A stretch of 64,000 bases of DNA from Lewinellaceae bacterium (GCA_020636255.1 JACJYE010000001.1:418501-482500); one strand, 5' to 3'; counted from the stretch's first letter, positions 8,017 through 16,855 are shown. Numbers and translations are program-made. The notes: generated by a model not told the origin, from the sequence alone.

Positions 8017-8193
8017 TCAATCTACTTCTTCGTAATCGATATATTCGCCCTCATCGGCCTGCTTTTCCGGGGTCGGCGGCTCCTCCGGGCGTATCCGTTC
8101 CTGCCGGTTTTCCGCACCCCGGTTCAACGCTGATGGGGTAAAGAAAAAGCGGTATAGCAGATAAACGATCAAGACGGTGAAAATCAGTTTCAT
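8017..8193 (-). CDS. DUF4834 family small membrane-anchored protein
   Basis: 58 aa. One N-terminal membrane segment (LIFTVLIVYLLYRFFF) is followed by a polar, Pro/Glu-rich tail ending GEYIDYEEVD, the terminal signature of the DUF4834 family in Bacteroidota. The ATG at 8193 is the only start. The stop is 2 bp before the rluA-family start, making it the first gene of the DUF4834-rluA-rsmG operon. Function unknown; the conserved acidic YIDYEE tail suggests a binding peptide facing the cytoplasm. Confidence 0.8.
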   Translation of the reverse strand: MKLIFTVLIVYLLYRFFFTPSALNRGAENRQERIRPEEPPTPEKQADEGEYIDYEEVD

Positions 8194-8338
8194 AGATCAG
8201 GAGTTTGACATGCCGGCCTATTGGTTTCCGGATTGGCGCATAGTACACAAATAGCGGTTTAAAGTGCAATTATCGGGAATCTTTTTTCCAAAAAGCAACA
8301 GAAAGCCTGCCGGGCCGCTGCCAGTAGCAATAATTTTT

Positions 8339-8346
8339 TACTTTTG
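8339..8346 (+). promoter_or_regulatory. -7 promoter box for the DUF2723-rpiB operon
   Basis: TACTTTTG matches TAnnTTTG. It lies 86 bp before the ATG at 8432, implying a leader of roughly 75-80 nt. No clear -33 TTTG is present at 19-21 bp upstream. Confidence 0.45.
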
Positions 8347-8431
8347 CAGTTCATGGACCAGAGGCCCCTGTGCAATTGATACACAAGGTGTTGAAAGGCT
8401 TCCAACCTAAGTTTAACAATCGGAATACTCA

Positions 8432-11400
8432 ATGGGATCAACGAAACGCTTACACACCATCGCCGGCTGGCTGGTTTTTGCCGTCGCGCTCGTGGTTTAT
8501 TATTTCTCTGTAGAGCCTACCGGCAGCCTTTGGGACTGCGGCGAGTTCATCCTGGGAGCATACAAATTACAGGTCGTACACCCTCCCGGCGCTCCGCTGT
8601 TCATGATCGTAGGCCGCCTTTTTACGGCAGTAGCAGAGATGCTTTCCAACAACCCGTCTGACATCGCCTTTTCCGTCAACCTCATGTCGGCGATCAGTAC
8701 TGCTTTCGCGGCCATGTTCATCTGCTGGACGACCATTATCCTCAGCGAGCTGGCCCTGGTGGGCCGCGATGGCGAGCTCGATGGCCCGCAAACCATTGCT
8801 ACCGCCGGTGCTGGCCTGGTAGCCGGGCTGAGCACCGCTTTTGCTTCTTCCGTCTGGTTCTCGGCCGTTGAAGGGGAAGTGTATGCCATGTCCACCTTTT
8901 TCACCACCCTCACGCTTTGGTCAATGATGAAATGGTACCGGCTGCCGGACAACCAGCAGGCCGACCGCTGGCTGCTGTTCGCCGTTTACTCCGCGGGCCT
9001 TTCCGTCGGGGTGCACTTGCTGAGTATCCTGACTTTCCCGGCCCTGGCGCTGTTTTATTACTTTAAAAAATACCACAAGCATAACTGGGGCGGCATTATC
9101 CTCGCCGCCGTGGCAGGCGTCGCTGCCATTGTAGGCATACAAGTACTCATTATCGTGGGTATACCCCGGCTGTGGGTGGCCATGGAATTGCTCACGGTCA
9201 ATGGTATGGGCCTGCCGTTCCATTCCGGCCTGGTGCCGACCCTGCTGATCGTCGGCGCCCTCATTTTCTTCGGCCTGCGCTATGCCCACCGTACGGGCAA
9301 CCTGGGCCTGCAACACCTGATAGTAGGCGCTACACTGGTCGCGATCGGCTTCTCGACCATCGGCGTTATCGTCGTTCGCGCCAATGCGAACCCGCCTATC
9401 AATATGAACGCCCCGAGTGATGCCATGCGGCTGCTTCCTTATCTCAACCGCGAGCAGTACGGCGAACGCGCCTTGTTGCGCGGGCCTCACTTCGACGCCA
9501 AACCCATAGAAACCGAAACGAAAGACCGTTATGGCCGAGTAGGCGGCCACTATGAGATCATAGACCAGAAGATCTCCTACGTTTACCGCAATTCCGATAA
9601 GATGCTCTTCCCGCGTATGGGCGACTATACGCAGGGACGCCCGGCCCTGTACAAGCGTTGGATGGGCCTGAACCCCAATGCTCCGCTGCCCCCGGGGCGC
9701 CCCAACCAGCTCGACAACCTGCAGTTCCTCTTCAGCTACCAGCTGGGATGGATGTACTGGCGGTATTTTATGTGGAACTTCTCCGGGCGGCAGAATGGCG
9801 AGCAGGGGTTCTATCCATGGAATAAGTCGGCCGGCCACTGGATCACCGGCATCACTTTCCTCGACAATATTCGCCTGCCAGGCCAGAGCTTTTTGCCGGA
9901 AACCATGAAAAAGGACCCGGCGCGCAACAAATATTACATGTTGCCCTTCCTGTTCGGCATATTTGGCATGTTCTTCCATTTCCGCCGCCGCAATTATAAC
10001 GCCATCGGCCTGCTGGCGCTATTCGTCATCACGGGTATAGGCATTATCATCTATTCCAACCAGCCGCCCAATGAGCCCCGCGAGCGCGACTACGTGCTGG
10101 TCGGGTCCATCTTTACCTTTTGTATCTGGGTCGGCATGGGAGTACTGGCTGTGTTCGAGTTCCTCAGGGAACGGCTCAAACAGAGCGGCGCCGTAGCTGC
10201 CGTTATCGCTTCGCTTATCGTGCTGAGCGCCCCGCTGCTCATGGGTACGCAGAATTTCGATGACCATAGCCGCCGCCACCATACCGGCGCCCGTGATTAC
10301 GCTTCGAACTTCCTGGAGAGCTGCGCGCCCAATGCCATTATCTTTACCTATGGCGATAACGATACCTACCCGCTGTGGTATGCTCAGGAAGTGGAAGGCA
10401 TCCGCACCGACGTGCGGGTCGTCAACCTCAGCCTTATCGCTGTCGACTGGTATATCGACCTGCTGCGGCGCAAGGTCAATGACTCGCCGCCCATAGAAAT
10501 GTCGATACCTCAGGAAGCCTTGCGCGGCAAAAAGCGCAATCAGCTCTTCTATTATAACCCGAGCGGCCAGGACCGCCCCATGACACTGCAGAACTTCGTT
10601 CGTTTCATAGGTGAAGATCACCCGCTACCTATGGCTTCCGGGCGGGAACTGGAAAGCCATTATCCCACCAAGCAGGTTTTCATACCCGTCAACCGGGAGG
10701 AAGTGCTGTCCTCCGGAGTGGTGGGCCAGGAAGATACCGCCCGCATCGTACAGGCGATCCCCCTCAACCTTCAGGATAAGGACTATATGATCAAGGACGA
10801 GATCGCCATCCTGGATATTATCTCTACGAACCTCTGGAAGCGCCCCATCTACTTCGCGGTGACCTGCCGCCAGGACAAGCTCTTCGGCCTCGACGACTAT
10901 ATGCAGCTGGAGGGCCTGGCGCTGCGCATCGTGCCCGTGCGTACCCCGAGCGACGCTCAGTACGGTATTATCGGCAGTGGCAGGGTCAATGCCGATGCCG
11001 TATATGAGAACGTCATGGACAAATTCCGCTGGGGCAATTTTGACAAGTACGATATGTTCGTCGACCAGAGCTACGCTCCCAGTATCCAGAGCCATCAGCT
11101 GAGCATGCGGCGGGCTGCGCTCAAGCTGCTGCAGGATGGCGACAAGGAGCGTGCACTCAGCCTGATCGACAAGTATTTCGAGGTGTTCCCCAATATGAAC
11201 TTCCCGTACGATTACCGGGCCTATTACATGATCTCTGTGTACCTGCAGGCCGATGCATACGACCGGGCCAAGCCCCACCTGCAGATACTTGCCAAAGAGA
11301 TGGCGGACCACCTGGCGTTCTACAACGCATTGCCGCCCGACGTACTGGAGTCGAGCTACGAAACGGATTACCTGCTGGCCATGCGCACCAAGGACGACAT

Positions 11401-11515
11401 CATGCGCGCTGCCGAGCAGAACAAGGACGATACCTTTAGCCAATACCTGAAAGGCCTCTTCGCGCCTTTTGAGATCGAGGAAACGGAAAATACGCCTTTG
11501 CAGGATGAAAACTAA
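8432..11515 (+). CDS. DUF2723 family membrane glycosyltransferase (GT-C fold)
   Basis: 1027 aa. The first ~600 residues carry about a dozen hydrophobic helices, and the first extracytoplasmic loop has the acidic motif LWDCGEFI followed by HPPGAPLF, the DUF2723 signature. The acidic residues after the first helix are the usual site of metal/phospho-lipid sugar binding in GT-C transferases. The last ~400 residues are soluble, with helical-repeat character near the end. Members of this Bacteroidota family are thought to be protein O-glycosyltransferases acting at the periplasmic face of the inner membrane; the substrate here is inferred only from the family. The 3' end overlaps rpiB by 11 bp, so they form an operon. 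Confidence 0.88.
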   Translation: MGSTKRLHTIAGWLVFAVALVVYYFSVEPTGSLWDCGEFILGAYKLQVVHPPGAPLFMIVGRLFTAVAEMLSNNPSDIAFSVNLMSAISTAFAAMFICWTTIILSELALVGRDGELDGPQTIATAGAGLVAGLSTAFASSVWFSAVEGEVYAMSTFFTTLTLWSMMKWYRLPDNQQADRWLLFAVYSAGLSVGVHLLSILTFPALALFYYFKKYHKHNWGGIILAAVAGVAAIVGIQVLIIVGIPRLWVAMELLTVNGMGLPFHSGLVPTLLIVGALIFFGLRYAHRTGNLGLQHLIVGATLVAIGFSTIGVIVVRANANPPINMNAPSDAMRLLPYLNREQYGERALLRGPHFDAKPIETETKDRYGRVGGHYEIIDQKISYVYRNSDKMLFPRMGDYTQGRPALYKRWMGLNPNAPLPPGRPNQLDNLQFLFSYQLGWMYWRYFMWNFSGRQNGEQGFYPWNKSAGHWITGITFLDNIRLPGQSFLPETMKKDPARNKYYMLPFLFGIFGMFFHFRRRNYNAIGLLALFVITGIGIIIYSNQPPNEPRERDYVLVGSIFTFCIWVGMGVLAVFEFLRERLKQSGAVAAVIASLIVLSAPLLMGTQNFDDHSRRHHTGARDYASNFLESCAPNAIIFTYGDNDTYPLWYAQEVEGIRTDVRVVNLSLIAVDWYIDLLRRKVNDSPPIEMSIPQEALRGKKRNQLFYYNPSGQDRPMTLQNFVRFIGEDHPLPMASGRELESHYPTKQVFIPVNREEVLSSGVVGQEDTARIVQAIPLNLQDKDYMIKDEIAILDIISTNLWKRPIYFAVTCRQDKLFGLDDYMQLEGLALRIVPVRTPSDAQYGIIGSGRVNADAVYENVMDKFRWGNFDKYDMFVDQSYAPSIQSHQLSMRRAALKLLQDGDKERALSLIDKYFEVFPNMNFPYDYRAYYMISVYLQADAYDRAKPHLQILAKEMADHLAFYNALPPDVLESSYETDYLLAMRTKDDIMRAAEQNKDDTFSQYLKGLFAPFEIEETENTPLQDEN

Positions 11516-11945
11516 CACCGTTGCCATCGGCTGCGACCATGCCGGCTTTCCCTATAAAAAGGCCATCCTGGCCTTGCTTGGGGAGCTGGGCATCGAAGTG
11601 CTGGATTTCGGGACGGACGCTCCCGATTCGGCCGACTACCCCGATTTTGTCCACCCTGTGGCGGATAAGGTCGAACAGGGACAGGCGGGCCTTGGCATCG
11701 TCATGTGCGGCAGCGGCAATGGTGTGGCCATGACGGCCAACAAACATCAGGGCATACGCGCTGCCCTTTGCTGGCAGGAAGAAGTGGCCCGGCTGGCCCG
11801 CAGCCACAACAACGCCAACGTGCTGGCCATCCCCGTGCGCTTCATCCCGGAAGCCGAAGCGCTGGCCATTGTAAAGGTGTTCCTGGAAACGGATTTCGAA
11901 GGCGGGCGGCATGCCCGAAGGGTAGATAAGATCGCCTTGAAATAG
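11505..11945 (+). CDS. rpiB: Ribose 5-phosphate isomerase B
   Basis: 146 aa, starting with the ATG at 11505 inside the end of the DUF2723 gene. RpiB interconverts ribose 5-phosphate and ribulose 5-phosphate in the cytosolic pentose phosphate pathway. Signatures visible are AIGCDHAGF (phosphate/ring-opening region), YPDFVHPVADKV, GIVMCGSGNGVAMTANKHQGIRAAL (the CGSGNG anion hole) and SHNNANVLAIPVRF. Length is standard. A strong stem-loop terminator follows 22 bp after its stop. In some Bacteroidota an rpiB-like gene stands next to unrelated envelope genes, as here. Confidence 0.95.
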   Translation: MKTNTVAIGCDHAGFPYKKAILALLGELGIEVLDFGTDAPDSADYPDFVHPVADKVEQGQAGLGIVMCGSGNGVAMTANKHQGIRAALCWQEEVARLARSHNNANVLAIPVRFIPEAEALAIVKVFLETDFEGGRHARRVDKIALK

Positions 11946-11967
11946 CGTGGCATCCAAATAAGCTCTG

Positions 11968-12013
11968 AAAAACGATGGCCGGCATCCTGCGCAGGATGCC
12001 GGCTATCGTTTTT
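11968..12013. terminator. Large bidirectional intrinsic terminator after rpiB
   Basis: Two 23-base arms (11968-11990 and 11991-12013) pair with one mismatch and essentially no loop, with A-run before and T-run after. It can stop transcription of rpiB on the plus strand and also read-through from the minus-strand RNA candidate. Confidence 0.9.
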
Positions 12014-12017
12014 ACAA

Positions 12018-12046
12018 CAAAAAAGGGTAGAAGTCGCCTTCTACCC
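12018..12046 (-). terminator. Intrinsic terminator of the minus-strand RNA candidate
   Basis: On the minus strand a 9-bp perfect stem (GGGTAGAAG/CTTCTACCC, four-base loop) is directly followed by six T. The plus strand has no T-run after this stem, so it points to a transcript coming from the right on the minus strand. No open reading frame of useful length leads into it. Confidence 0.75.
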
Positions 12047-12284
12047 TAGTGGTGAGTTTTGGGCAGGTTCTACCCCCCAAAATGAACCTTGCCCACTCAC
12101 TCCTTCAGAGCCTTCGCAGGCCCTAAAATCGTGAAAGCCCGTTGCCGTATGGCAAAGAGCATGAAATAAGTTCTATTGCGCGAGCAACGCGCCAACTACC
12201 CCCCAGTGTTGGCAACGCTGCTCACAACAATAGGCTTTTGAGGGCCTCGAAACCGTGGCCCCGTATCATTACGTAGCACCATAA

Positions 12285-12345
12285 TACCTACCCGGGTATG
12301 AACATACCCTATAGTATAGGTATACAACTGGTACACTACCGCCTT
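12285..12345. promoter_or_regulatory. Cluster of overlapping palindromes upstream of htpG
   Basis: Within 60 bp occur TACCCGGGTA (12289-12298), GGGTATG-AA-CATACCC (12294-12309) and the near-palindrome ATACCCTATAGTATAGGTAT (12305-12324), all built from ATACC/GGTAT half-sites. Such clustering suggests an operator or a cruciform-forming site; no regulator is known for it. Confidence 0.4.
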
Positions 12346-12751
12346 AGTCAAAAATTTGGTACGTAGACAGGAAACTAAAAACAGAAGTTGTTAGTGTTGC
12401 TCTCTGATAGCTCTCTTGGAAGGGAATTACCCCTTCTTTTCGGTGTGCAAATTATGAATTTCTGTAATAAATATCAACTTGTTCCGAAAAAAACTCGCAC
12501 ACCTTTTGTTTGCGGCTTTAAAAAAGCCCTTGCGCATATTTGCTTTGGGTTAGTATAGTAGCCAATGCGTCTGTTTGTACGGGTTATGCTTTTCAATGTT
12601 GCGTCAAATTGTCAGTTTTTTTCCCATGGCATAACATTTGGTAGTTAACATTGTACGCCGGCGCGGGCAAAGCGAAAAAACGGCCGCCCCATCCGGCTAC
12701 ATACACGTTCGGAACTGATTCAACATCAAATATTTATAAAACCTAAATATT

Positions 12752-14617
12752 ATGGCCAAGAAAAAAGGGAACATATCTGTACAAACAGAAAATATTTTTC
12801 CCATCATTAAAAAATTCCTCTACTCTGACCACGAGATCTTCCTGCGCGAGCTCATTTCCAATGCTGTCGATGCGACGGTGAAACTCAGGGCCCTCGCCTC
12901 CCGGGGAGAAGTATCAGGTGATCTTGGCGACACCACTATCGAGGTGCTGCTCGATAAGGACAAGAAGGCCCTCACCGTCCGCGACAGAGGTATCGGCATG
13001 ACCGAAGAGGAGGTGAAAAAATACCTCAACCAGGTGGCCTTCTCCAGCGCACAGGAGTTTTTGGAAAAATACAAGAACGAAGCCGCCATCATCGGCAACT
13101 TCGGCCTGGGCTTTTATTCTTCTTTTATGGTGGCCGACAAGGTGGAAGCCGTCACCAAATCATACCAGGACGCGCCAGGCGTAACCTGGGCCTGCGAAGG
13201 GGACCCCAAATACACCCTCGCAGAGAACGATAAAGCGGAGCGGGGTACCGACGTCGTGCTGCACATCAACGAAGAGAATAAGGAATTCCTGGAGGAACAC
13301 CGCATCCGGCAGTTGCTCGATAAGTACTGCAAGTTCCTCCCCATCCCCATCAAATTCGGCACCCGCACGGAAACCGTCACCGAAGGCGAAGGCGAAGACA
13401 AGGTGGAAAAGGAAGTGGAAGTAGACGATATCATCAACAACACCAACCCCGCCTGGCGCCGCCAGCCTTCTGAGCTCACCGACGAGGATTACAAGGCTTT
13501 TTACAACGAACTCTACCCCTTCAGCACCCCGCCCCTGTTCTGGATACACCTCAATATCGATTACCCTTTCAACCTGACCGGCATCCTGTACTTCCCCAAG
13601 CTGGGCAGCAATTTCGAAGTGCAGAAGAACAAGATCCAGTTGTACAGCAACCAGGTCTATGTCACGGACAACGTGAAGGATATCGTGCCCGAATTCCTCA
13701 CCCTGCTGCACGGCGTGATCGATTCGCCGGACATCCCGCTGAACGTGTCGCGTAGTTACCTGCAGGGCGACAGCAACGTGCGCAAGATCACGGGCTACAT
13801 CACCAAGAAGGTGGCCGACAAGCTGAGCGAGCTGTTCAAAAAAGAACGGGAGAGCTTCGAGGATAAGTGGAACGACCTGGGCGTTTTTGTCAAGTACGGC
13901 ATCATCTCGGATGAGAAATTTTACGAGCGGGCGCTGCCTTTCACCCTGGTGCGCAACACGGAGGGCGCCTTTTTCCCCATCGAGGAATACAAGGAGAAGA
14001 TCAAGGAAAATCAGACGGACAAATACGATAAGGTAGTAGCCCTGTACACCAACGACGCCGAAGGCCACGACAGCTTTATCCGCGCCGCCAGGGCCCGGGG
14101 GTACGACGTGCTGGTGTTCGACAACGTCATCGACAACCACTTCATGCAGCACCTGGAATACAAGCTGGGCAATATAACCTTCGTCCGGGCCGACTCCGAT
14201 ACGGTCGACAACCTGGTGCAGAAGGATGAAAAACAGGAATCGGTGCTCAGCGAAGAACAGGAAAAAGACCTTAAGGCCGTATTCGAAACGCTGGTAACGG
14301 ACGGTGGTACCGTACAGGTAAAAGCCCTTTCGCCCGATGACCTGCCCGTGGCCATCACCAAGCCGGAATTCATGCGCCGCTTCAAGGAGATGCAGATGCT
14401 GCAGGGCATGCAGCTCGGCGAGTTGCCCGATTCCTACAACCTGGTGGTCAACGCCAACCACCCGCTCATTGCCGGCAAGCTGCTGGAGGAGCAGGATAAG
14501 GAAAAACGCAGCGAACTGGCCGCTTACCTTTACAAGCTGGCCCAGCTCAACCAGAATATGCTGCGCGGCAGCAACCTGACGGAATTTATCAACAAGAGCC
14601 TGGAATTTTTAAAGTAA
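12752..14617 (+). CDS. htpG: Molecular chaperone HtpG (Hsp90)
   Basis: 621 aa, the usual length for bacterial Hsp90. HtpG is an ATP-driven dimeric cytosolic chaperone that remodels client proteins with the DnaK system. The N-terminal GHKL ATPase shows FLRELISNAVDATVKL (catalytic Glu, Mg-binding Asn), VRDRGIGMTEEEV, and NFGLGFYSSFMVADKV (lid glycine motif). The middle domain contains YSNQVYVTDN and the catalytic-loop region PLNVSRSYLQGD. The C-terminal dimerisation domain includes MLRGSNLTEFINKSL. A charged linker-like stretch (about residues 210-225, Glu/Lys rich) is present. A long non-coding leader precedes it; a heat-shock promoter was not identified. Confidence 0.97.
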   Translation: MAKKKGNISVQTENIFPIIKKFLYSDHEIFLRELISNAVDATVKLRALASRGEVSGDLGDTTIEVLLDKDKKALTVRDRGIGMTEEEVKKYLNQVAFSSAQEFLEKYKNEAAIIGNFGLGFYSSFMVADKVEAVTKSYQDAPGVTWACEGDPKYTLAENDKAERGTDVVLHINEENKEFLEEHRIRQLLDKYCKFLPIPIKFGTRTETVTEGEGEDKVEKEVEVDDIINNTNPAWRRQPSELTDEDYKAFYNELYPFSTPPLFWIHLNIDYPFNLTGILYFPKLGSNFEVQKNKIQLYSNQVYVTDNVKDIVPEFLTLLHGVIDSPDIPLNVSRSYLQGDSNVRKITGYITKKVADKLSELFKKERESFEDKWNDLGVFVKYGIISDEKFYERALPFTLVRNTEGAFFPIEEYKEKIKENQTDKYDKVVALYTNDAEGHDSFIRAARARGYDVLVFDNVIDNHFMQHLEYKLGNITFVRADSDTVDNLVQKDEKQESVLSEEQEKDLKAVFETLVTDGGTVQVKALSPDDLPVAITKPEFMRRFKEMQMLQGMQLGELPDSYNLVVNANHPLIAGKLLEEQDKEKRSELAAYLYKLAQLNQNMLRGSNLTEFINKSLEFLK

Positions 14618-14655
14618 TTCATGGCAGGAGGGGGCTTTGCCCGCTCCTGTACCCG

Positions 14656-15408
14656 CTATTTCAGCTCGCTGCTCAGCTTCGCTGCCGCTTCGCTGTACGC
14701 TGAGGCCTTATCGGCAGCGGCTGCTTTCAGCAGCTGGCGGGCCGGTTGGGTCTTGCCCATTTTCAGGTAGGCCAGGGCGAGGTACCACTGTACCTGGCCC
14801 TTCCACTGGCCGGCCTGGCTCTCGAGGGGAAGGAGGTAGTCCTTGGCCTGCCGCGCCGCGCCGGACTGCAGGCAGGCGTTGGCGGCCAGCAGGGTGGCCT
14901 GTACGTCGTTGGTGTGGGAGGAGAGGTAGTTTCGAAAGTGGGGCAGGCTGGCCGGGAAGTCTCCGGAAGAATAAAATTGAAGCGCGGTTTCCAGTTCGGG
15001 TTCGGCGGCCAGGCCTTCCGGGCTGCGCAGGGTAATGTACTGGTTGGGCATGGCCCTGAAGTATTCGGCGAAAAGGCGTTCGGTAGCTGTCGCCGCATAA
15101 TAGCGATAGCCGGCATAGGAGAGCAGCAGCAGCAGGGCCACGGCAGCGGCGCGGTTTACCCAGGCCGTGGCGCGCAGGCGTGGATTAGGCCGGCCCGGGA
15201 GCGGCAGGCCCTGAAGGGCTTCGAGTTCATCTTCCACCTCTTCGATATTCCTGCTTTGGGCCAGCCCTTCGACGGCTGCCGAGCATAGCGGGCAGTCCAG
15301 CAGGTGGTTTTCGATATCGTGCCGCTGCTGGTTGCTGATGTTGCCGCGCAAATACTGCATCAACTCCCGCTCGCTGAGGCAGCCGCGCTTTGCAAAGATT
15401 GGATTCAT
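14656..15408 (-). CDS. Anti-sigma factor-like membrane protein with TPR-type periplasmic domain
   Basis: 250 aa, start ATG at 15408, 4 bp after the sigma gene. Residues 9-50 form a zinc-finger-type anti-sigma module (CLSERELMQYLRG then HDIENHLLDCPLCSAAVEGL, a His-x3-Cys-x2-Cys arrangement). One membrane helix (AAAVALLLLLSYAGYRYYAA, about residues 90-110) follows, and the C-terminal ~130 residues are helical repeats of TPR type (LETALQFYSSGDFPASLPHF, VQWYLALAYLKMGKTQPARQLL). It is expected to hold the ECF sigma factor at the membrane until an envelope signal releases it. The TPR sensor is unusual but seen in Bacteroidota. The regulated genes are unknown. Confidence 0.8.
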   Translation of the reverse strand: MNPIFAKRGCLSERELMQYLRGNISNQQRHDIENHLLDCPLCSAAVEGLAQSRNIEEVEDELEALQGLPLPGRPNPRLRATAWVNRAAAVALLLLLSYAGYRYYAATATERLFAEYFRAMPNQYITLRSPEGLAAEPELETALQFYSSGDFPASLPHFRNYLSSHTNDVQATLLAANACLQSGAARQAKDYLLPLESQAGQWKGQVQWYLALAYLKMGKTQPARQLLKAAAADKASAYSEAAAKLSSELK

Positions 15409-15412
15409 AGTT

Positions 15413-16036
15413 TTACCGTTCACTCTGTTGAAATGGCCCGCCCAGTTCGCTTTCCAGGCGCCGTTTGCCATTCTGGAGGTAGCTCTTCACCTGTTTGAGG
15501 GTGAAACCGGTGGCCTCGGCGACCTCGCGGTAGCTTTTGCCCTGCCCGTAGAAAAGTTCGATGCAGCGCCGCTGCTTGTCCTCCAGTTTGGCCATGGCGT
15601 TTTCCAGCAACTGGCCGGTATCAGGCTCTTCCACCTGGTATAGACGCAAAAGGCCCTCATTTTCCATAACGGGAGCCGAACTTTTTTCAAAATATTCCCA
15701 ATCCTGCTGATACCTGTTGGTACGCTCCTGTTCGCGCAGGCGCGAAAAGCACTCGTTGCGGGTGATGGCGAACACCCAGGTATTGAAAGCCTCGATCTTG
15801 GATTCGCGGGCGTAAACGGCAACGCGTTCAAAGACCACCATCACCTGGTCGCGCCACTCTTCCGCTGACTTGTTGGGCAGAAAATTCCTGCATGCCCCAT
15901 ATACGAGGTGTACATAGCGGCCAAAAAGCTCCGCTATGGCGCCCTCCTCACCGTGGCGCCTGTAGTGGGCGGCCAGGGCTTCATCAGAGAGGCTGCTCCA
16001 CCGGGGGCTGCGCCTGGGCTTGAGGAAGTTTCGCAT
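15413..16036 (-). CDS. ECF-type RNA polymerase sigma factor
   Basis: 207 aa. Region 2 is recognisable as AIAELFGRYVHLVYGACRNFL...FNTWVFAITRNECFSRLR (sigma2, core binding and -10 recognition) and region 4 as LEDKQRRCIELFYGQGKSYREVAEATGFTLKQVKSYLQNGKRRL (helix-turn-helix). It would direct RNA polymerase to a small regulon. It is paired with the anti-sigma gene directly downstream (4 bp gap), the standard arrangement for an envelope-responsive ECF system. Start is the ATG at 16036; a longer in-frame start region upstream lacks conservation. Confidence 0.92.
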   Translation of the reverse strand: MRNFLKPRRSPRWSSLSDEALAAHYRRHGEEGAIAELFGRYVHLVYGACRNFLPNKSAEEWRDQVMVVFERVAVYARESKIEAFNTWVFAITRNECFSRLREQERTNRYQQDWEYFEKSSAPVMENEGLLRLYQVEEPDTGQLLENAMAKLEDKQRRCIELFYGQGKSYREVAEATGFTLKQVKSYLQNGKRRLESELGGPFQQSER

Positions 16037-16221
16037 TGTTGGGCATCATAGCTGAGCCTAACAAATTAGGGAAAAAGTAGGAATAAGCAAAGTAGGGGCG
16101 GATTTTAGGGCCCCAGCGCCTTGTCTCATCAAAAAATTGGCACTTTTCATCTCCAATAGCGGCCTCCAAACAAGCTCTAACGGCCCAGTCGCGTTCGCAC
16201 GGCTTCAGCGCCGAGACACGG

Positions 16222-16380
16222 GCCGGCATCTTTGTAGCATAAACGGCGGAAGCCTGGTTCCCGGCCCGTAGGGCTGGTATCTAATCCCGGTAAATGGCGC
16301 ATTGCCTTTGAGATAGCGGCACTACTGGCCCCCAAGCAATGGTTTTCTTCGGTTTTCTACAAAGATATTGCCCTCCGGCC
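16222..16380. repeat. Inverted-repeat-bounded segment in the gap before the lipoprotein gene
   Basis: The 819-bp gap 16037-16855 has no credible gene. It contains a perfect 10-bp inverted repeat, ATCTTTGTAG (16228-16237) and CTACAAAGAT (16357-16366), flanked by GGCCGGC on the left and CCGGCC on the right. The segment could be a small non-autonomous mobile element, a dispersed repeat or a folded RNA. The right arm also supplies a minus-strand TATCTTTG (16360-16367), a possible -7 box for the sigma operon. Further right the gap holds only a 12-13 base A-run near 16556-16566. Confidence 0.4.
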
Positions 16381-16855
16381 AGCCGGAGCAGGCTCTTACG
16401 GGCCAGACCCGGGCTTTCCTGGTTCTTCCCATTGCACCATCACCTTCTTCGTTAGCCCCTATTTTGCATGAGTCATGTTTACGATTCTACCAAGTGGACT
16501 AAGTAACGGGGCAGGCATTAGGATAGCTGAATGTTAAAACCCGTGTACACCTTGCAAAAAAAAAAAGCTTTCTTATCATTGCAGGGCGCGTCAGAAAAAA
16601 TGAGAAATAGCGCTCTCGTTCCCTTTCTGTCAGATAACTATGGACAATTGCAAACACTAAGGTAGGGGTCAAAAGATCAGTTATCGCTATGCATTTCGGC
16701 GATCAGGTTTGCGCTGTGGCCATCTCGGCGGCTCGCGCCCTGCGCCTGCTCGCTGAAAACCGGCACATTGATTTTTTGAGCATCCCAAAGCCCGCTTCCG
16801 GCAATGGCCCGGAGGCAGGGTAGTATTGTATTGTTCACCAAAAAACTTATGGGTA

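Larger units (their letters stand above)
12018..12470 (-). ncRNA. Candidate structured RNA, ~430 nt, unassigned family
   Basis: The non-coding block between rpiB and htpG ends, on the minus strand, in an intrinsic terminator. Upstream lie two long stem-loops: 12051-12103 (arms around GGGCA-GGTTC and GAACC-TT-GCCC, closed by GTGAGT/ACTCAC) and 12173-12233 (arms of about 15 bp closed by CTATTG/CAATAG). Both display the same loop sequence on the minus strand, GGGGGGTA. I looked for conserved blocks of RNase P RNA, tmRNA and SRP RNA and found none. The 5' end is not defined; a near -7 sequence (TAATTTG) around 12447-12453 is one option. Identity and strand are inference. Confidence 0.5.

Noticed and set aside
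12061..12103. A possible tRNA-like T-arm (GGTTC followed by a loop and GAACC).
   Set aside because: The loop is 13 bases and C-rich, without the TTCGAnTC sequence, and no acceptor, D or anticodon arms fit around it. It is better explained as hairpin B of the RNA candidate.
15984..16229. An 81-codon open frame on the minus strand upstream of and overlapping the sigma factor gene start.
   Set aside because: It overlaps the well-supported sigma gene in another frame and shows no recognisable domain or start signal.
16240..16290. A 13-base match on the minus strand (GGGATTAGATACC) to the conserved 790 region of 16S rRNA, suggesting an rRNA remnant.
   Set aside because: The match ends after 13 bases, and neither the upstream nor the downstream rRNA sequence continues. 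Chance similarity is the simplest reading.
16690..16821. A short plus-strand frame beginning MHFGDQVCAVAISAARALRL.
   Set aside because: No family recognised; it ends just before the lipoprotein gene and may be part of a dispersed repeat. Not supported as a gene.
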